From contig CALZFC010000356.1 of assembly GCA_945643635.1 (NCBI GenBank), positions 2,499,001-2,563,000 of the forward strand: a stretch of DNA of 64,000 nt, given 5' to 3'. The notes beneath the pieces were generated by a model that saw only the letters and a list, made by a program, of their open reading frames with translations, did not search any database and was not told the DNA's origin. The stretch is from Allodiplogaster sudhausi (Eukaryota > Nematoda > Chromadorea > Rhabditida > Diplogasteridae). Position numbers and translations under genes: made by a program. Positions 34,761 through 47,800 of the stretch are shown here, one piece after another (the stretch's first letter is position 1; each line of letters begins with the position of its first letter).

Positions 34761-36241
34761 ATTCAAGAATTACGGTAGTTTTATGACTTTAAGAAATGAT
34801 GTATAATTGTGGTAAACTGGTACACAATGTCTAACCGGTCGATTCTTTTTTTCAGGTGAACTCGGAGCTCCTGGCGAATCTGGGCAACTTCATCAAGCGC
34901 GCGCTCTCCTTCTTGGCTTCGAACTTTGGCGGAATCGTCCCGGAGATGGATCTGAAGCCAGAGGACGAGGACTTCTTGCTGGACCTCGGTGAAGAGCTCA
35001 AAGAGTGGGAGAAGAAGATGACGGACGTACATCTCAAGGTGGAAACTCTTCATCATTATTATATTTTTAAATTATTATATATATGTATGTAATTGTTAAA
35101 AAAAATTCCAACTCATTATACACTTTTCTGGCTAAGCAAATTACCATTAAAATTAAATTTGTATTAAAAAAAATCATTTTCTTTTTTTTTCTTTTCAGGA
35201 TGCAGTCCGGTCTGTGCTCGCCTTCTCCAAGAGGTGCAACCAGTACATGCAAGCGCAGCAGCCATGGCTGCTGGTCAAAGGCGACGGTGACAGCAAGTGG
35301 GTTTTGCTCATTATTTGAATGTGTTTATTTCTTGAGATCTCCATTAAAGAGGCTGACCAGGGATCTTATCTTATAGCTACGTTAATACTCAAGAAAAGAA
35401 TAGGCAAGAACAGTAAAGTACGGTAGATTTGAAACTCCATGGAAAGTCCCTTTTATTTTTGAAGGCAGTATTGTTAATCAAGAAGTTTTAATATATGCTT
35501 GCCTTTTTTATTTTAGATTAGTTACACCTTTTGAGTACTAAATTATATTTATGACGAATGGTTTCTTTGTTCAATTTAAAGAAGTTGTTTTTTTTTAGGA
35601 AACGTGCCGGAACAGTGATCGGAATCGCAGCTAACGCAGCCTTCATTCTTGCCACGCTTCTTCATCCGATCATGCCCGAGGTTTCTGTTGACCATTTGAA
35701 GAAACATGCATTAAAGAATGTAATTAATTAATTTCTTCATGTTTATGCTATCATTCATATTATTGAAGTTTTTCTAGATAATTAATTTAATTATTAGTTA
35801 ATTATGCAAAATAATAATGAGACCTGATCAGGTGAGCAGACGGATTCGCGAGCAGTGCGGCAGCGAAAAGCTGCCACTCTTCTCTGCTGAAGTCATCGCC
35901 TACCTCAAGCCGGGCCACGCCATTGGCAAGGCGCGAAATTTGAATTTGTTTCATAATTCATTTTAATGCTCTGGTGATTACTTTGTTGGGAAGAGAGAAG
36001 CTACAAAAATATTGAGTAATTAATTGGTTAAAAACGTAATTAAGGCTATTGAGTTATTGATTTGTTATTTATAAATAAATAAAACATTCTTATTTCAGCC
36101 TCAACCACTCTTCATGAAGCTGGAGAAGGCGCAAGTCGAGGAGTATAGAAGGAGATTCGGCGGTGTTGCCGAACAGATCCGCATTGCTGCAAGTTTGAAA
36201 GCGTTAGTTGAAGAGAGTGAGATAGATGGAGAGGGGAGCGA

Positions 36242-36586
36242 GTAGAGCTCATAGTGAAAGAGATTGGAGAAGGTGAGAATGGAGAGAGCAGGGAGAGAGA
36301 GAGAGAGAGATTGCAGGGGAAAGGGCTCGAATAAGTGCAAAGTAGAGACGCGGTGAGGAAAAGTCAGTAGAGAGAATGGAGAAAGGAATGGGAGAAAGAG
36401 AAATTGGAGAGATAGCCAATCTCTCTTTCTCCCATCCCTTTTTCTCACTACTTTGTGTCAACAGATCATACATACTAGTCATGAATCCTTTTCATTTAGA
36501 CATTTAAAAGGAATTTACAAGAAAATTATTATTTAAAAAAAAGACACACCAAAGTTGGGGTAGGTAAGTGAGTAATTCCTCCTTGA
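36242..36586. other. GA-rich spacer after the pseudogene
   Basis: GA-rich sequence (36280-36310 and around) with no supported exon. The frame following the pseudogene's last homologous codon runs to a stop at 36243. Confidence 0.4.
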
Positions 36587-38286
36587 AGGGCGAGGGAGCG
36601 CGCGCGCGTCTTCCTTGACGTGGTGGGCACTTTCACGGGCATCCTGCCGCCCCCCAAAGGCAACAACAAGACACTACACAAATTGGCCATATCGGTCCGC
36701 CCGCCTCCTCCTCTTCCTCCCGGCTGCGTGACCGTGGGCAAGGTGTTCAAGAAGTCTCAGTCAAGCTGGAACAGAGCGAAAAAGAGCTTGGTGGGTGTTT
36801 AATTTCTCATGTGAGAAACGAGTAAGCAGCAAGCACAGAGCACAAGCTGACACTTTATATGATGTGATTGCAGGATGCCATCCACGGCAGAATGAGCATG
36901 CTCTTCAAGGAAGTCATTCAAGGAAAACACAACGACGTGGATGGCGCGCGCTCGAGGCAGCCTCGAGGCGTGACCAGCTGCAGGCTCTTTTCATGCAGAA
37001 GAATGCACTTGTTGATGTTGGTGGAATTTTCTTTCTGTCCTTCTTTCTTTCTTTTTATTGTCAGCCAGCATTCTTATCCTTCGATTCCTCGAGTTTAATA
37101 TTTGAAAGTATATGAAGAAAAAAATTCATGGTCAAATCGAGGAAAATGGCACCTATGCAGATCTTTCCGTGCAACTTGGTAGAAAATTGTTCTTGATGTG
37201 AGCGACTAATTTCGCTGTAACCCCTTGTCGAATCTTTCTCATTCTCTCTTCTCTTTCTCACTCTTTCTCACTCTCTTTCCTTCTTTTTTGCAGGAGATCA
37301 ACTCAGTTCTCACCTCTGCGCCCAATCGACACCACGCACAGCACAGCGTCGCCGGCCCGTTGGTAATGGACGCGCTGGAAGAGTTCGTGGAGCTTCATAA
37401 GGAGGCTAAGCGTTGCCTCCGAGGCGCCGATGATGTGCTTGACGTCCTTACAGCGTACGGTTTCCTCTCCTTATTAAGGATGCTTAAGTATTCTCTGGGC
37501 CTTCATCTGTCTGCGCTTCTCTCTAGCTCTCCCTCTCTCTCTTTCTCTCTGTCTCTCTGTCTCTCTGTCTCTCTCTCTCTCTCTCCTCTCTGTGGCTCTT
37601 CCTTCCTCTCCAGATAGTGGCGCTGATCCTATGTTGCCTTCTCTTTTTTTAAACGGTTAAACTGATGTATCTGCCTTTTTTCTTCGTATGCTCAACTCAA
37701 CTGCCTCCACGATTTCTAGTCCGATCTCCTCTTCTTTATACCTCGCTAAAACGTTGTCTTACGCTATCACTGCTATCACTTTGTAAATGGTTAAGAGAGA
37801 GAGAGAGAAAGTTCCATTAGCGCACTTGAATGGCTTGATTACCCAAGTTTCAGGCGAATGGTGAAGCTCGGATACAAAGTCGTGAAGCCGAAAGGTGGCC
37901 GAAAGCCAAAGTCTGGCGGAGGAGTGAAGAAGGCAGCTGCACTTAAGAACTCTTCCGCTGGAAAGCGTGGACGTGCGAAGAAGACCGCGTCACCCCCGAA
38001 GGCTGCGAAGTCTCCTTCATTAGGCAAGGGAAGGGAACGCCCGAGCAAGGAAGACAAGGAAGATGAGGCGACCCCGTCTGGCTCGGAGCAGGGAGAAGAA
38101 TCGGACGACCAGTCGAAGAAGGCTGCGCCGTCTCGCAAGCCAACGAAGGCTGCTTCGTCGGGCAAAGGAAATGGACGCTCGTCGAAGAAGGCAGCTTCTG
38201 CTAAGAAGAAGAAGATGTTGGTCTTCTCATCGTCGGATGAGGAGACTCTTTCTGGCTCGGAGAAAGCGGAGGAATCTGACGAGTAA
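36587..38286 (+). CDS. Unrecognised Lys/Ser-rich, probably nuclear protein
   Basis: Exons about 36587-36790 (5' end not found; no ATG in frame), 36874-37016, 37294-37454 and 37854-38286. N-terminal part Pro-rich (TGILPPPKGNNKTLHKL), then helical segments (SWNRAKKSLDAIHGRMSMLF; RRDQLQALFMQKNALVDEI; MDALEEFVELHKEAKRCL), then about 140 residues of alternating basic (KPKGGRKPKSGGGVKKAA) and acidic/Ser (FSSSDEETLSGSEKAEESDE) blocks, typical of chromatin or nucleolar proteins. The second exon needs a 2-nt change of frame inside GGCGCGCGCTCG to connect its two good halves. No family recognised; nuclear location is inferred from composition. Confidence 0.6.
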
Positions 38287-38867
38287 CAATCATTCTGTAA
38301 CGTTCCACAAACACTTCAATTGTTTTCTCACGTGAGCGACCTCTCAAGTGTTCATTGTTCATAATTGCAAGTGATCTCTTTTGTTTGCTAATTTATTACA
38401 TTGTGCTAGATTTCCTATCCTCCGGCTAGACTCCATTAGTCAGGAACTAATTGCCTCAGGGATTTGCTAAGCTTGACTGCCTCTACTCCCTCAATCATGG
38501 GTGCCTTCTCTTATATTCTATGCTCAGGAATGACCCTTTAAGTTATATTGATATATTGCTTTAATTTGACATCCAAAGGCATTATAACACGAACTTTCAC
38601 CAATATGTGTAATTATGATGCCATAAGCTTTGGAAGAGCATAAAGTTTTATCGGTTTATTTGAAGTCACTTAAAAACCTTGGTCTACGAGTTTATATCTC
38701 GATCCTTATCTGTGATGATCACTTCGTGATATCAGGCAGTTTGATTGACGCATGTGAGGACAATTAGTTATATGCTATTATTTTGCCTTGCATTCTTTTT
38801 TTTATTGCGACCGTGGCATTGATGTTTCAATGATGTAAAAGCATGCTAGTATTGGCTGAACGTCCAG
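38287..38867. other. Spacer with second copy of duplication left edge
   Basis: AT-rich. 38675-38790 matches about 30125-30230 upstream of the pseudogene. No gene seen; an unrecognised upstream MARS1 exon may lie here, because exon 1 begins at an AG in a 2-nt phase. Confidence 0.4.
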
Positions 38868-41800
38868 GGTTCAAGAAGATGCATCGCGGCGACACGGATG
38901 CTTTGAGAAAGTCGTGGCACAAGGAAGCGACGTTCGTGAAAGAGGCGAAGACTTCGGATCTCCTCCCTGTTCCCGGTTAGTTGGAGGTCATTGCTGGAGG
39001 AATAACAGAAGCATTTTTGATCGCGGCTTAATTTTGCTTTGTGTTTGGTTTATTTTGGAGCGGAAAACTGGAATTTGCTCTTAAAACAACTGCATCAATT
39101 TTTTTTAAATTGGATATCTTGGTATTCTTCTCTTACGAACTCCATTTCCAGGCGAGCGCAACATTTTGATCACGAGTGCCCTTCCCTACGTCAACAATGT
39201 CCCTCATCTCGGCAACATTATTGGCTGTGTGCTCAGTGCGGACGCCTTCGCCAGGTTTATCATCCATTTGTTTTTTTTATACAATTAAAAAATGAAAATT
39301 AAAGGCGAAAAGCTTTCGGTATTCAAAGGAATAGCTATTTTAGATGATGATTATGAATTAAATGATGAAACGATGCACTAAAGTGTATTTAATGGTAATT
39401 ATTGAATAATCGTTTGGTTAGCAAGTTTCTATTGAAACGTTTTGCCGATGCCTTTGCGAGGTCTATCGTCGACTTTAAAAGATCGAGAAATAAAATTAAA
39501 ACATGAAGACTTTTCAGTTATCAAAGGAATATTTTGATGATAATTATGAATTGAAATATCATGTTTCACTAAAGGGTGCATTCTTAATGCTAGAATAATC
39601 GTTAAGTGAACTGGTTTCCATAAACATGTTTAAATATATTCGTCATCATCAGATTTTCCCGCATGCGCGGAGACCGAACGCTGTACGTCTGCGGTACGGA
39701 CGAGTACGGCACGGCCACGGAGACCAAGGCCATCCAGGAAGGACTCACTCCGAAAGAGGTAGAGCTCCTTCCCTTTCTCTCTTTCTCTCGCAAACTCTGC
39801 CTGTCTCTCTTTCGTTCATTTTTCTACGTTTCTTTGGGTCGTTCTCTATTTTACCACTAATTATTATTTCGAAAAGAATAAGACTTGGTTACTGTAGATT
39901 TGCGACAAGTACAACGCCATCCACAGTGACATCTACAAGTGGTTCAACATCTCGTTCGATCACTTTGGCCGCACGACTACAGAGCATCAGACGGAGTTTG
40001 TTGATTGTTGATTTAGTACTATTATTGTTTGTGCTGTATACTTAAAAAAAAACTAAACTAAAAAAAAAACTAATGCAATGGCATTCGCCATTGCGGCAAT
40101 GATTCCATTTAATAGTAGCCAAGTTGATGAATTTGAGAATAACGAGCGACATCTTCAAGAAGATCCACGACCACGGCTTCACGGAGACGGCGAGTATTGA
40201 TCAGCTGCACTGCGACAAGTGCGACAAGTCAGTGAAAAGATAGCCAGAGCTAGGAGTAAACGCCCCTGTGCATGGGCTGAACAGGGAGAGCAAGGAGGGT
40301 GATGTAAAGGAGGAGATGTTCTGGTTCGTTAAGCATGCTATTTTCTTGCAAGGCGAATAGTTGCCCGATTCCACGGAATAAAAGCCAGGATCGAGAGCCC
40401 GGAAAACCAGGGTCGGTTACGTGGTACTAGAACCCGGGTGGGTGGGGAATTCCATCATTGATTGTTTAACCCAAATGCTCTGATAATCTTGAATATCATT
40501 GCTTCCCCCAATAAGATCCCCCCCCCCCCCGCTCAGAGTTCTGCCTACTTTCTCGATCAGATTCCTGGCTGATTTCCGCTCTGAATTGCCCTCTCCTGAC
40601 AGAATCCTGGTTCCTTTGCCTATCGGATTCCTCCCCTCTCAGATTCCTGGCCGACCGCTTCGTGTCCGGAGTGTGTCCGTTGTGTGGCTACGACGACGCG
40701 CGCGGCGACCAGTGCGACGCGTGCGGGAAGTTGGTGAACGCGGTCGACTTGAAGGAGCCAAAGTGCCATCTCTGCCGGGAAACACCCAAGATCAGACAGA
40801 GCACCCATGTCTTCCTCGATCTCAACAAGCTGCAGGTGCGTTGAGAAACCTCTGGGTGCAGTCGTGAATCCCTGTTGGATATGAGTAAACGAGAATTTGG
40901 ACGGGGAAAAACCAGAGTGGGATTTGAGGAGTCCCGAAATCTGGGTGGTTGAATGCACGGTACACTTCTTACCATAATGTCTAGCACGGGGTCTTTTGCA
41001 TCGTAAATTAGTGTTTAAGAGATAAAGAATATACCGAGGTCCTTGTATGCTATTAGTCCAATTATTCTTTTATTTTTCCCATTTTAGAGCTTTTATTTTC
41101 TCCAATTTGGATATGTTATTCGCTCTCTTTTTAAGCTTTATTTTTTTCTCTATTTTAGAGAAGTTATTTTCTCCATTTCTGATCATTTATTCACTACATT
41201 TTGGAGTATTTCATTTCTCCATTTAAGAGAATTTGTTTTGTCCATTTAAGAGAATTTATTTTCTCAATTTTAGAGAATTTATTTTCTCCACTTCGGAGAA
41301 TATATTTTCTCCACTTCAGAGAATATATTTTCTCCATTTCAGAGAATTTATTTTCTCCATTTCAGAGAATATATTTTCTCCTATTTATAGAATTTATTTT
41401 CTCCATTTCAGGGAATATATTTTCTCCATTTAAGAGAATTTATTTTCTCCATTTCAGGGAATATATTTTCTCCATTTTAGAGAATTTATTTTCTCTACTT
41501 CAGAGAATATATTTTCTCATTTTTAGAGAATTTATTTTCTCCACTTCAGAGAATGTATTTTCTCCTATTTATAGAATTTATTTTCTCCATTTCAGGGAAT
41601 ATATTTTCTCCATTTAAGAGAATTTATTTTCTCCATTTCAGGGAATATATTTTCTCCATTTTAGAGAATTTATTTTCTCTACTTCAGAGAATATATTTTC
41701 TCATTTTTAGAGAATTTATTTTCTCCACTTCAGAGAATGTATTTTATCCTTTTTAAAGAATTTATTTTCTCCATTTCAGAGAATATATTTTCTATTTTTT

Positions 41801-44800
41801 AGAGAATTTATTTTCTCCATTTCGTAGAATATATTTTCTCCATTTTAGAGAATTTATTTTCTCTACTTCAGAGAATATATTTTCTCATTTTTAGAGAATT
41901 TATTTTCTCCACTTCAGAGAATATATTTTCTCCTTTTTAAAGAATTTATTTTCTCCATTTCAGAGAATATATTTTCTCTTTTTTAGAGAATTTATTTTCT
42001 CCATTTCGTAGAATATATTTTCTCCATTTTAGAGAATTTATTTTCTCTACTTCAGAGAATATATTTTCTCATTTTTAGAGAATTTATTTTCTCCACTTCA
42101 GAGAATATATTTTCTCCTTTTTAAAGAATTTATTTTCTCCATTTCAGAGAATATATTTTCTCTTTTTTAGAGAATTTATTTTCTCCATTTCGTAGAATAT
42201 ATTTTCTCCACTTTAGACCAAGGTAGCGTCGTTCGTGGAGGGCCGCCTATCCGAGAAGGAGAATCGCTGGTCACAGAATGCGGCGGCCATTGCGAGGGGC
42301 TGGCTGAAATGTGGCTTGGAGAAGAGGTGCATTACCAGGGATCTCAAGTGGGGAACTCCCGTGCCGCTCGACGGCTTCTCGGACAAGGTACTGTAGAATT
42401 TATAGCATTTTGTCAATCTAAACGAAGACAAATTATTCCTCTAGTTTAAGCATGTTGCAAAATCGTAAAATTTACCGTATTTTAATGTCCGTTTATTGTA
42501 TTCTTTTCTTGAGGATTACGGTAGTTTTGAAGTCCACAGTATGTTTAAGCAAAAAAGAACCTTGGCAGGTCTTCTATGTGTGGTTCGATGCCCCGATCGG
42601 ATATCTCTCCATCACGAAGGAGCTTCTTGGAGATGACTGGACAAAGTGGTGGAAGAACCCGAAGGACGTGCAGCTCTACCAATTCGTGGGCAAGGTTGGA
42701 GCTAGAGTTATTGTCGTCTTATTTTTGCGGATTAGGTTAAAGAAGTTTTGAAATTTATTACAGGCTTATAAATAAATGATTAACTATTTAGAGGATCGTA
42801 TTGTGCTAATAATGGGGTCCATATTTCATTTCAACATATAAAGGTTATGAAATATTGCTAATAATTAAGCATACGTTTCCTTATATAGTTGGAGCGCGCT
42901 ACTGCTACATGCATAGTTAGTTAGTAATATATGCAGTTGGCATATTAGACATTTAGATTAAATGGTTCTCGTTTTTAAACCTTTTTATTTATTTTCACAG
43001 GACAACGTCGCCTTCCACAGCGTGATGTTCCCTTGCACGCAACTGGCCGCCGACGACGGGTACACCATGGTCAACCATCTGTGCGCTACCGAGTACCTCA
43101 ACTATGAGGACACCAAGTTCAGGTGAGAATTGTTGTTTTTTCAGACATGTGTTTTCAAATATTATATTTGTAGGAAATTGTAGTAAATCGGAAACCTAAT
43201 CGGGAATCCATTCTTCCTAAATAAAGGATTTACGATTAAAAAAGATAACTCATCTAAAAGAGAGACAGATTTCCTATATAGAAATACAGTTTTCATAAGT
43301 TAATATAGATCTAAATAATTTGACGCCCTCATATAGTAAATAAACACCTATTTTTCTCGTCTCCGTCGAGCAGCAACGAAAATCAATGAAGTATATACCA
43401 GCATAAAATAATGTACTCTTTCAGCAAGTTTGTTATTATTCTTATTATCATTATCTTTGAAGAAAATTGCAGTAAATAACAATAAGAAAAATAGTGTATC
43501 CTGTTCAGTAAGTCTCGAGGTACGGGCGTCTTTGGCGACTCTGCAAGAGAGACGGGAATCGAGGCAGATGTCTGGCGCTTCTATCTCCTCTACATGAGAC
43601 CCGAGTCTCAGGACACCGCCTTCTGCTGGGATGACTTTGCCCTTAAGGTTGTCCAATCCATATTTTAAATATAAATAAAATTGGTAGTGGTCACAAGTCA
43701 AACGGTTAAATATGGGCAGTTCACCATTAAGAAATGGTGCACTCAAGGTTGTTGCCCAGGCTATATTTTAGAAGTCCTTAAAAGCGATTCTAGTCATGAT
43801 TCGCTGTTGATTATACAGTTAGCCATTCAAGAGGCCGTCCATGAAGGTTAAGTCTTCCAAATTCTTATCCTTGAGGATTACGGTATTTTCAAGGACCTTG
43901 AAAACCACCGTAATCCAGGAATTAAGGATTACGGTCGATTCTTTTCAGGTGAACTCGGAGCTCCTGGCGAATCTGGGCAACTTCATCAATCGCGCGCTCT
44001 CCTTCTTGGCTTCGAACTTTGGCGGAATCGTCCCTGAGATGGATCTGAAGCCAGAGGACGAGGATTTCTTGCTGGACCTCGGCGAAGAACTCAGGGAGTG
44101 GGAGAAGAAGATGACGGAAGTACACCTCAAGGTGGGAACTCTTTATTTTTTTTTAAGTATTACATATGTATGTTTTAATTGTTAAAACAAATTCCAATTC
44201 GTTATACAATTTTCTGGCTAAATCTGCTTACCATTAAAATTAAATTGGTATAAAACAAATTCATTTTCTTTTTTTTTCTTTTCAGGATGCAGTCCGGTCG
44301 GTGCTCGCCTTCTCCAAGCGGTGCAACCAGTACATGCAAGCACAGCAGCCATGGTTGCTGGTCAAAGGCGACGATGCCAGCAAGTAGGTTTTGCTTATTA
44401 TATGAGGGTGTTCATTTCTTGAGATTTCCATTAAAGAAGCTGACCAGGGATCTTAAGAACTTCCTTAATACTCAAGAAAAGAATAGGCAGGAACAGTAAA
44501 GTACGCTAGATTTGAAAGTCCATGGAAAATCCTTTTAACTTTTGAAGGTAGTATTTTTAATCAAGAAGTTTTAATGGATGTCTGTCTTTTTTTTAAGATT
44601 TATTATGCTTTTTGAATAGTAAATTATATTTATAGCGAATGATGGTTTCTTAGTTCAGTTTAAAGAAGTTGCTTCTTTTTTCAGGAAACGTGCCGGAGCA
44701 GTGATCGGAATCGCAGCCAATGCAGCCTTCATCCTCGCCACGGTTCTTCATCCGATCATGCCCGAGGTTTCTGTTGACCATTTAAGGAAACATGCAGTAA

Positions 44801-47800
44801 AGAATGTAATTAATTAATTTCTTCATGTTGATTGTATCATTCATATTATTCAAGTTTTTATTGATAATTAATTTAATTAGTTAATGCAAAATAATAATGA
44901 GAAGTGGTCAGGTGAGCAGACGGATTCGCGAGCAGTGCGGCAGCGAAAAGCTGCCACTCTTCTCTGCAGAAGTCATCGCCTACCTCAAGCCGGGCCACGT
45001 CATTGGCAAGGCGCGAAATTTGAATTTGTATTTCGGCAAATAGTGATTTTCACCCATTCACCCAAATAGTAAAATACATAGCGTGGGTGAATGCTGGGTG
45101 AATGGGTTAATATCACTATTTGCCTTTTATTCCTCTTGTAATTAGTTTGTTGAAAGAAGCTACAAAAATGTTGACTACTTATTAATTTGAAGAAAAAAAA
45201 ACAAGAGATACGAAAGTCCTTACTTAGAAACTACAGAGATATCGATTAGTTATTTACAAATAAATAAAACACTGCTTTCAGCCTCATCCACTCTTCGTGA
45301 AGCTGGAGAAGGCGCAAGTCGAGGAGTACAGAAGACGGTTCGGCGGTGCTACCGATGCTCCGGCGCCTGATCCCAAGAAGAAGAAGGCTGGCGGCGCTGC
45401 GGGAAAGGCCAAGGAAACCCCGGTGAAAGGTGCTTGTTTGGCCCTTTTTGGCCCCATTTTACAGCAGCAAGCTCACTTTCCTTCCTTTTATTCTTGTTCT
45501 GTGCTTCTCTGGCTATGGATTAGTTTCTTTTCCTTACCCAATCCCGGCAATTAGCAGCGAGCATTCACTCAGAATTCATGGTGTATTTTACCATTTGTGT
45601 GAATGGTGTTGACTGGGTGAATGTTGCTATTTGCTCCAATTCCATCGAATAAGAGGCACAGAGCAAGCGATTTAGTTGTTGGTTAAAAAAAGGAGTTTTT
45701 TCCTGGCGCGCTATCTCTGGAGTATAAGTGTTGTATGGGCAACTTCATGGCTGCTGAACCCGCTGCTTGTAGGGTGCGCGAATGCTGAAGAAGGACGATG
45801 TGGTTATGATGAGAAGGATGGATGATGAAACGGAACACGAGAGCAACTCTCAATTTCTTCTTCTCATTCCATAAATCTAACTCTCCTTTGCTCTGGCATT
45901 CTCTTCTTGTACAAGTCTGGTTCACTCCGTCCTTTGAGAAACACGCATTGTCCTCCTTCAGCAACTGTGTTCGTGTCCTTTCGTGGTACAGCCCACGTTT
46001 AGAACTCACTTCGTCTGGAGATATCTCTAGTATTCAACCTAACCGGTTTTTGGAGATATCTCTAGTATTCAATCACCTTAACTGGTTTTTGGAGATATCT
46101 CCATTAATCAATCAAACACATCTCTAGTAAACACCTTTACCGGTATCATACCTCCTAACCTATTCACCGCTCTAGTTTTGCATAGTTTCAACCAGCGTTC
46201 CATCCGATTATATATATTTTTTTGCATTTCATTTTATTTCGCGGCGCTTTCGTGTTCGCATTCGGGTTCGCGAAGTTAACCCAGTAATTAGTCTGATTAG
46301 ACTAACGACATTATGCAATTCCAGACAAGCAGTCTCATTCGAAGTCGACTGGTGGTCCCGCAGAGAAGAAGCCGAAGAAGAAAGAGGAGAATACGGTAGA
46401 GATGGCCTCCAAGCACTTCCCCGCTCTCGCTAAGAACCAGCAGCAGATCGCGCAGCTCCTCGCCCAGGCGCAGAGCAAGTTCGAGCAGGTTGGAGAAGAT
46501 GGGGGAAAACAGACATCCTAAAAAGGCTTTATACCTTAATAATAATCGTCAATAAAAGAATGAGCATGTAATAAGAAAGAAGCAAAGTACTGTGGTTTTA
46601 ATGCTCCATTGACAGCCAGCCTACTTTAAATCGTTATCTTTATTTTACTCTTAAAATTTTTCACACATGGCAGCTAATTTAATTAGGTTTGCCTAAAAAA
46701 GTGATTTTGTCCAGGCTCGCCGTCAATTCGTCTCGAAGAAGCTGGAGCAGCTGAACAAGGAGAATTCTACACTCGAGAAGGAGATCGACGACCTGAAGAA
46801 GAAGCTCGTGTCCGCTGAGGTCGCTGCTGGAAGTGAGTTCATTTTCATTTTGGGGCCTATCATAGTTCCCAACTCACTTTACATTTTGGGGCCTGTCATG
46901 AGCCTACCACACTCTGCCTCTTTTGGAGCAAAGAAAAGCAAAGTAACTCGATTATTTCAGATGTTATTGTAAGTTTTTCACGCAAAAGAAGTAGTATTAA
47001 ATCAATATTAATTGTAATACTAAAACTATATTATTCAGTCCCGCAAGTCGCGGTCCCGAAGCGAGCAGCCGCGGCAGCGGCGCTTGAGCCTGTGCAGAAC
47101 GGAGAAGTGGCCTCCGAAAAGGCGCCAGAGGAGAAGGCCGCCGCGCCAGCAGCAGAGAAGACTGCAGCCAGGCAGCAGGCGAAGAAGGAGAAAGCGGATA
47201 AGAAGCCGCAGAGTGAGCGATTTAAGGGGGTTTTATATTGCTATTTTTCTCGATAAGTAACATGAGCTAGTTGTTGGTATTTTTATTTTAAACAAAATTA
47301 ACATTTTTATATCTGCTCTGGGATAGCCACATACCTAATTATTGTGAATAAGTGTATATTTATTGCAATAAAAAATAAAAATAAATAAATGTTTAGAGAA
47401 TGACGCTGCTGCTGCTGATGACGTCGTCGACATTGGCCGCCTCGACTTCCGCATCGGCAGAATCCTCAAGGTATTGTTAGAGTCCCGGGAAAAGACATTA
47501 GTAGAGTTGTAGCATCATTTGTGTTAAAGCAGTAGGAAGTCGGCAAATTAGTTGCATTCTACTTTGTATTACTATTTAGAGATAGATGATCCAGTTGACT
47601 ATGATGTTGATGCAGAGGAGAACATAGAGAGTGTGTGTGTGTGAGAGAGCGGGGGAGAGAGAAAATGAGAGGGAGAGAGCAATTCTACCATATCATTTGC
47701 CAGGTGGAGAAGCACCCGGACGCGGATGCGCTCTACGTGGAGCAGATCGACGTGGGAGAGGGCGAGCCGAGGACTGTGGTCTCTGGACTCGTCAAGCATG

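Larger units (their letters stand above)
30411..36241 (+). pseudogene. Broken copy of cytosolic methionyl-tRNA synthetase
   Basis: Exon equivalents: 30411-30515, 31079-31181, 31734-31835, 32061-32158, 32310-32390, 32685-32866, 33442-33602, 33741-33866, 34141-34262, 34531-34614 (truncated), 34856-35038, 35199-35296, 35599-35680, 35832-35930, 36099 to about 36175. Against the intact copy, exon 3 lacks 4 nt, exon 6 lacks 11 nt (between two GTGTCCG repeats, destroying the first half of the zinc knuckle), and exon 7 lacks 10 nt. A 173-bp deletion removes the acceptor and first 55 nt of exon 10, including the KMSKS-type loop (FSKSRG in the intact copy). The conserved GTDEYG also reads RTDEYG. Homology stops after EEYRRRFGG; there is no EMAP-II tail. 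Other exons have the same lengths as the intact gene and very similar sequence, so the decay looks recent. A transcript could persist but not a working enzyme. Confidence 0.9.

Noticed and set aside
30411..36241. Left MARS1 copy as a working mitochondrial or truncated isoform
   Set aside because: It has lost the KMSKS loop and half the zinc knuckle and has three frame-disrupting indels.
36101..36448. Minus-strand open frame rich in Leu/Ser/Pro
   Set aside because: Shadow of the last pseudogene exon and the GA-rich spacer.
41201..41756. Long open frames reading [15 protein letters not shown] repeats
   Set aside because: They are produced by the 20-bp tandem array in a MARS1 intron; the paralogous intron lacks them.
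41040..42216. CRISPR-like array
   Set aside because: Units are contiguous with no unique spacers, in a eukaryotic intron, and derive from a splice acceptor.
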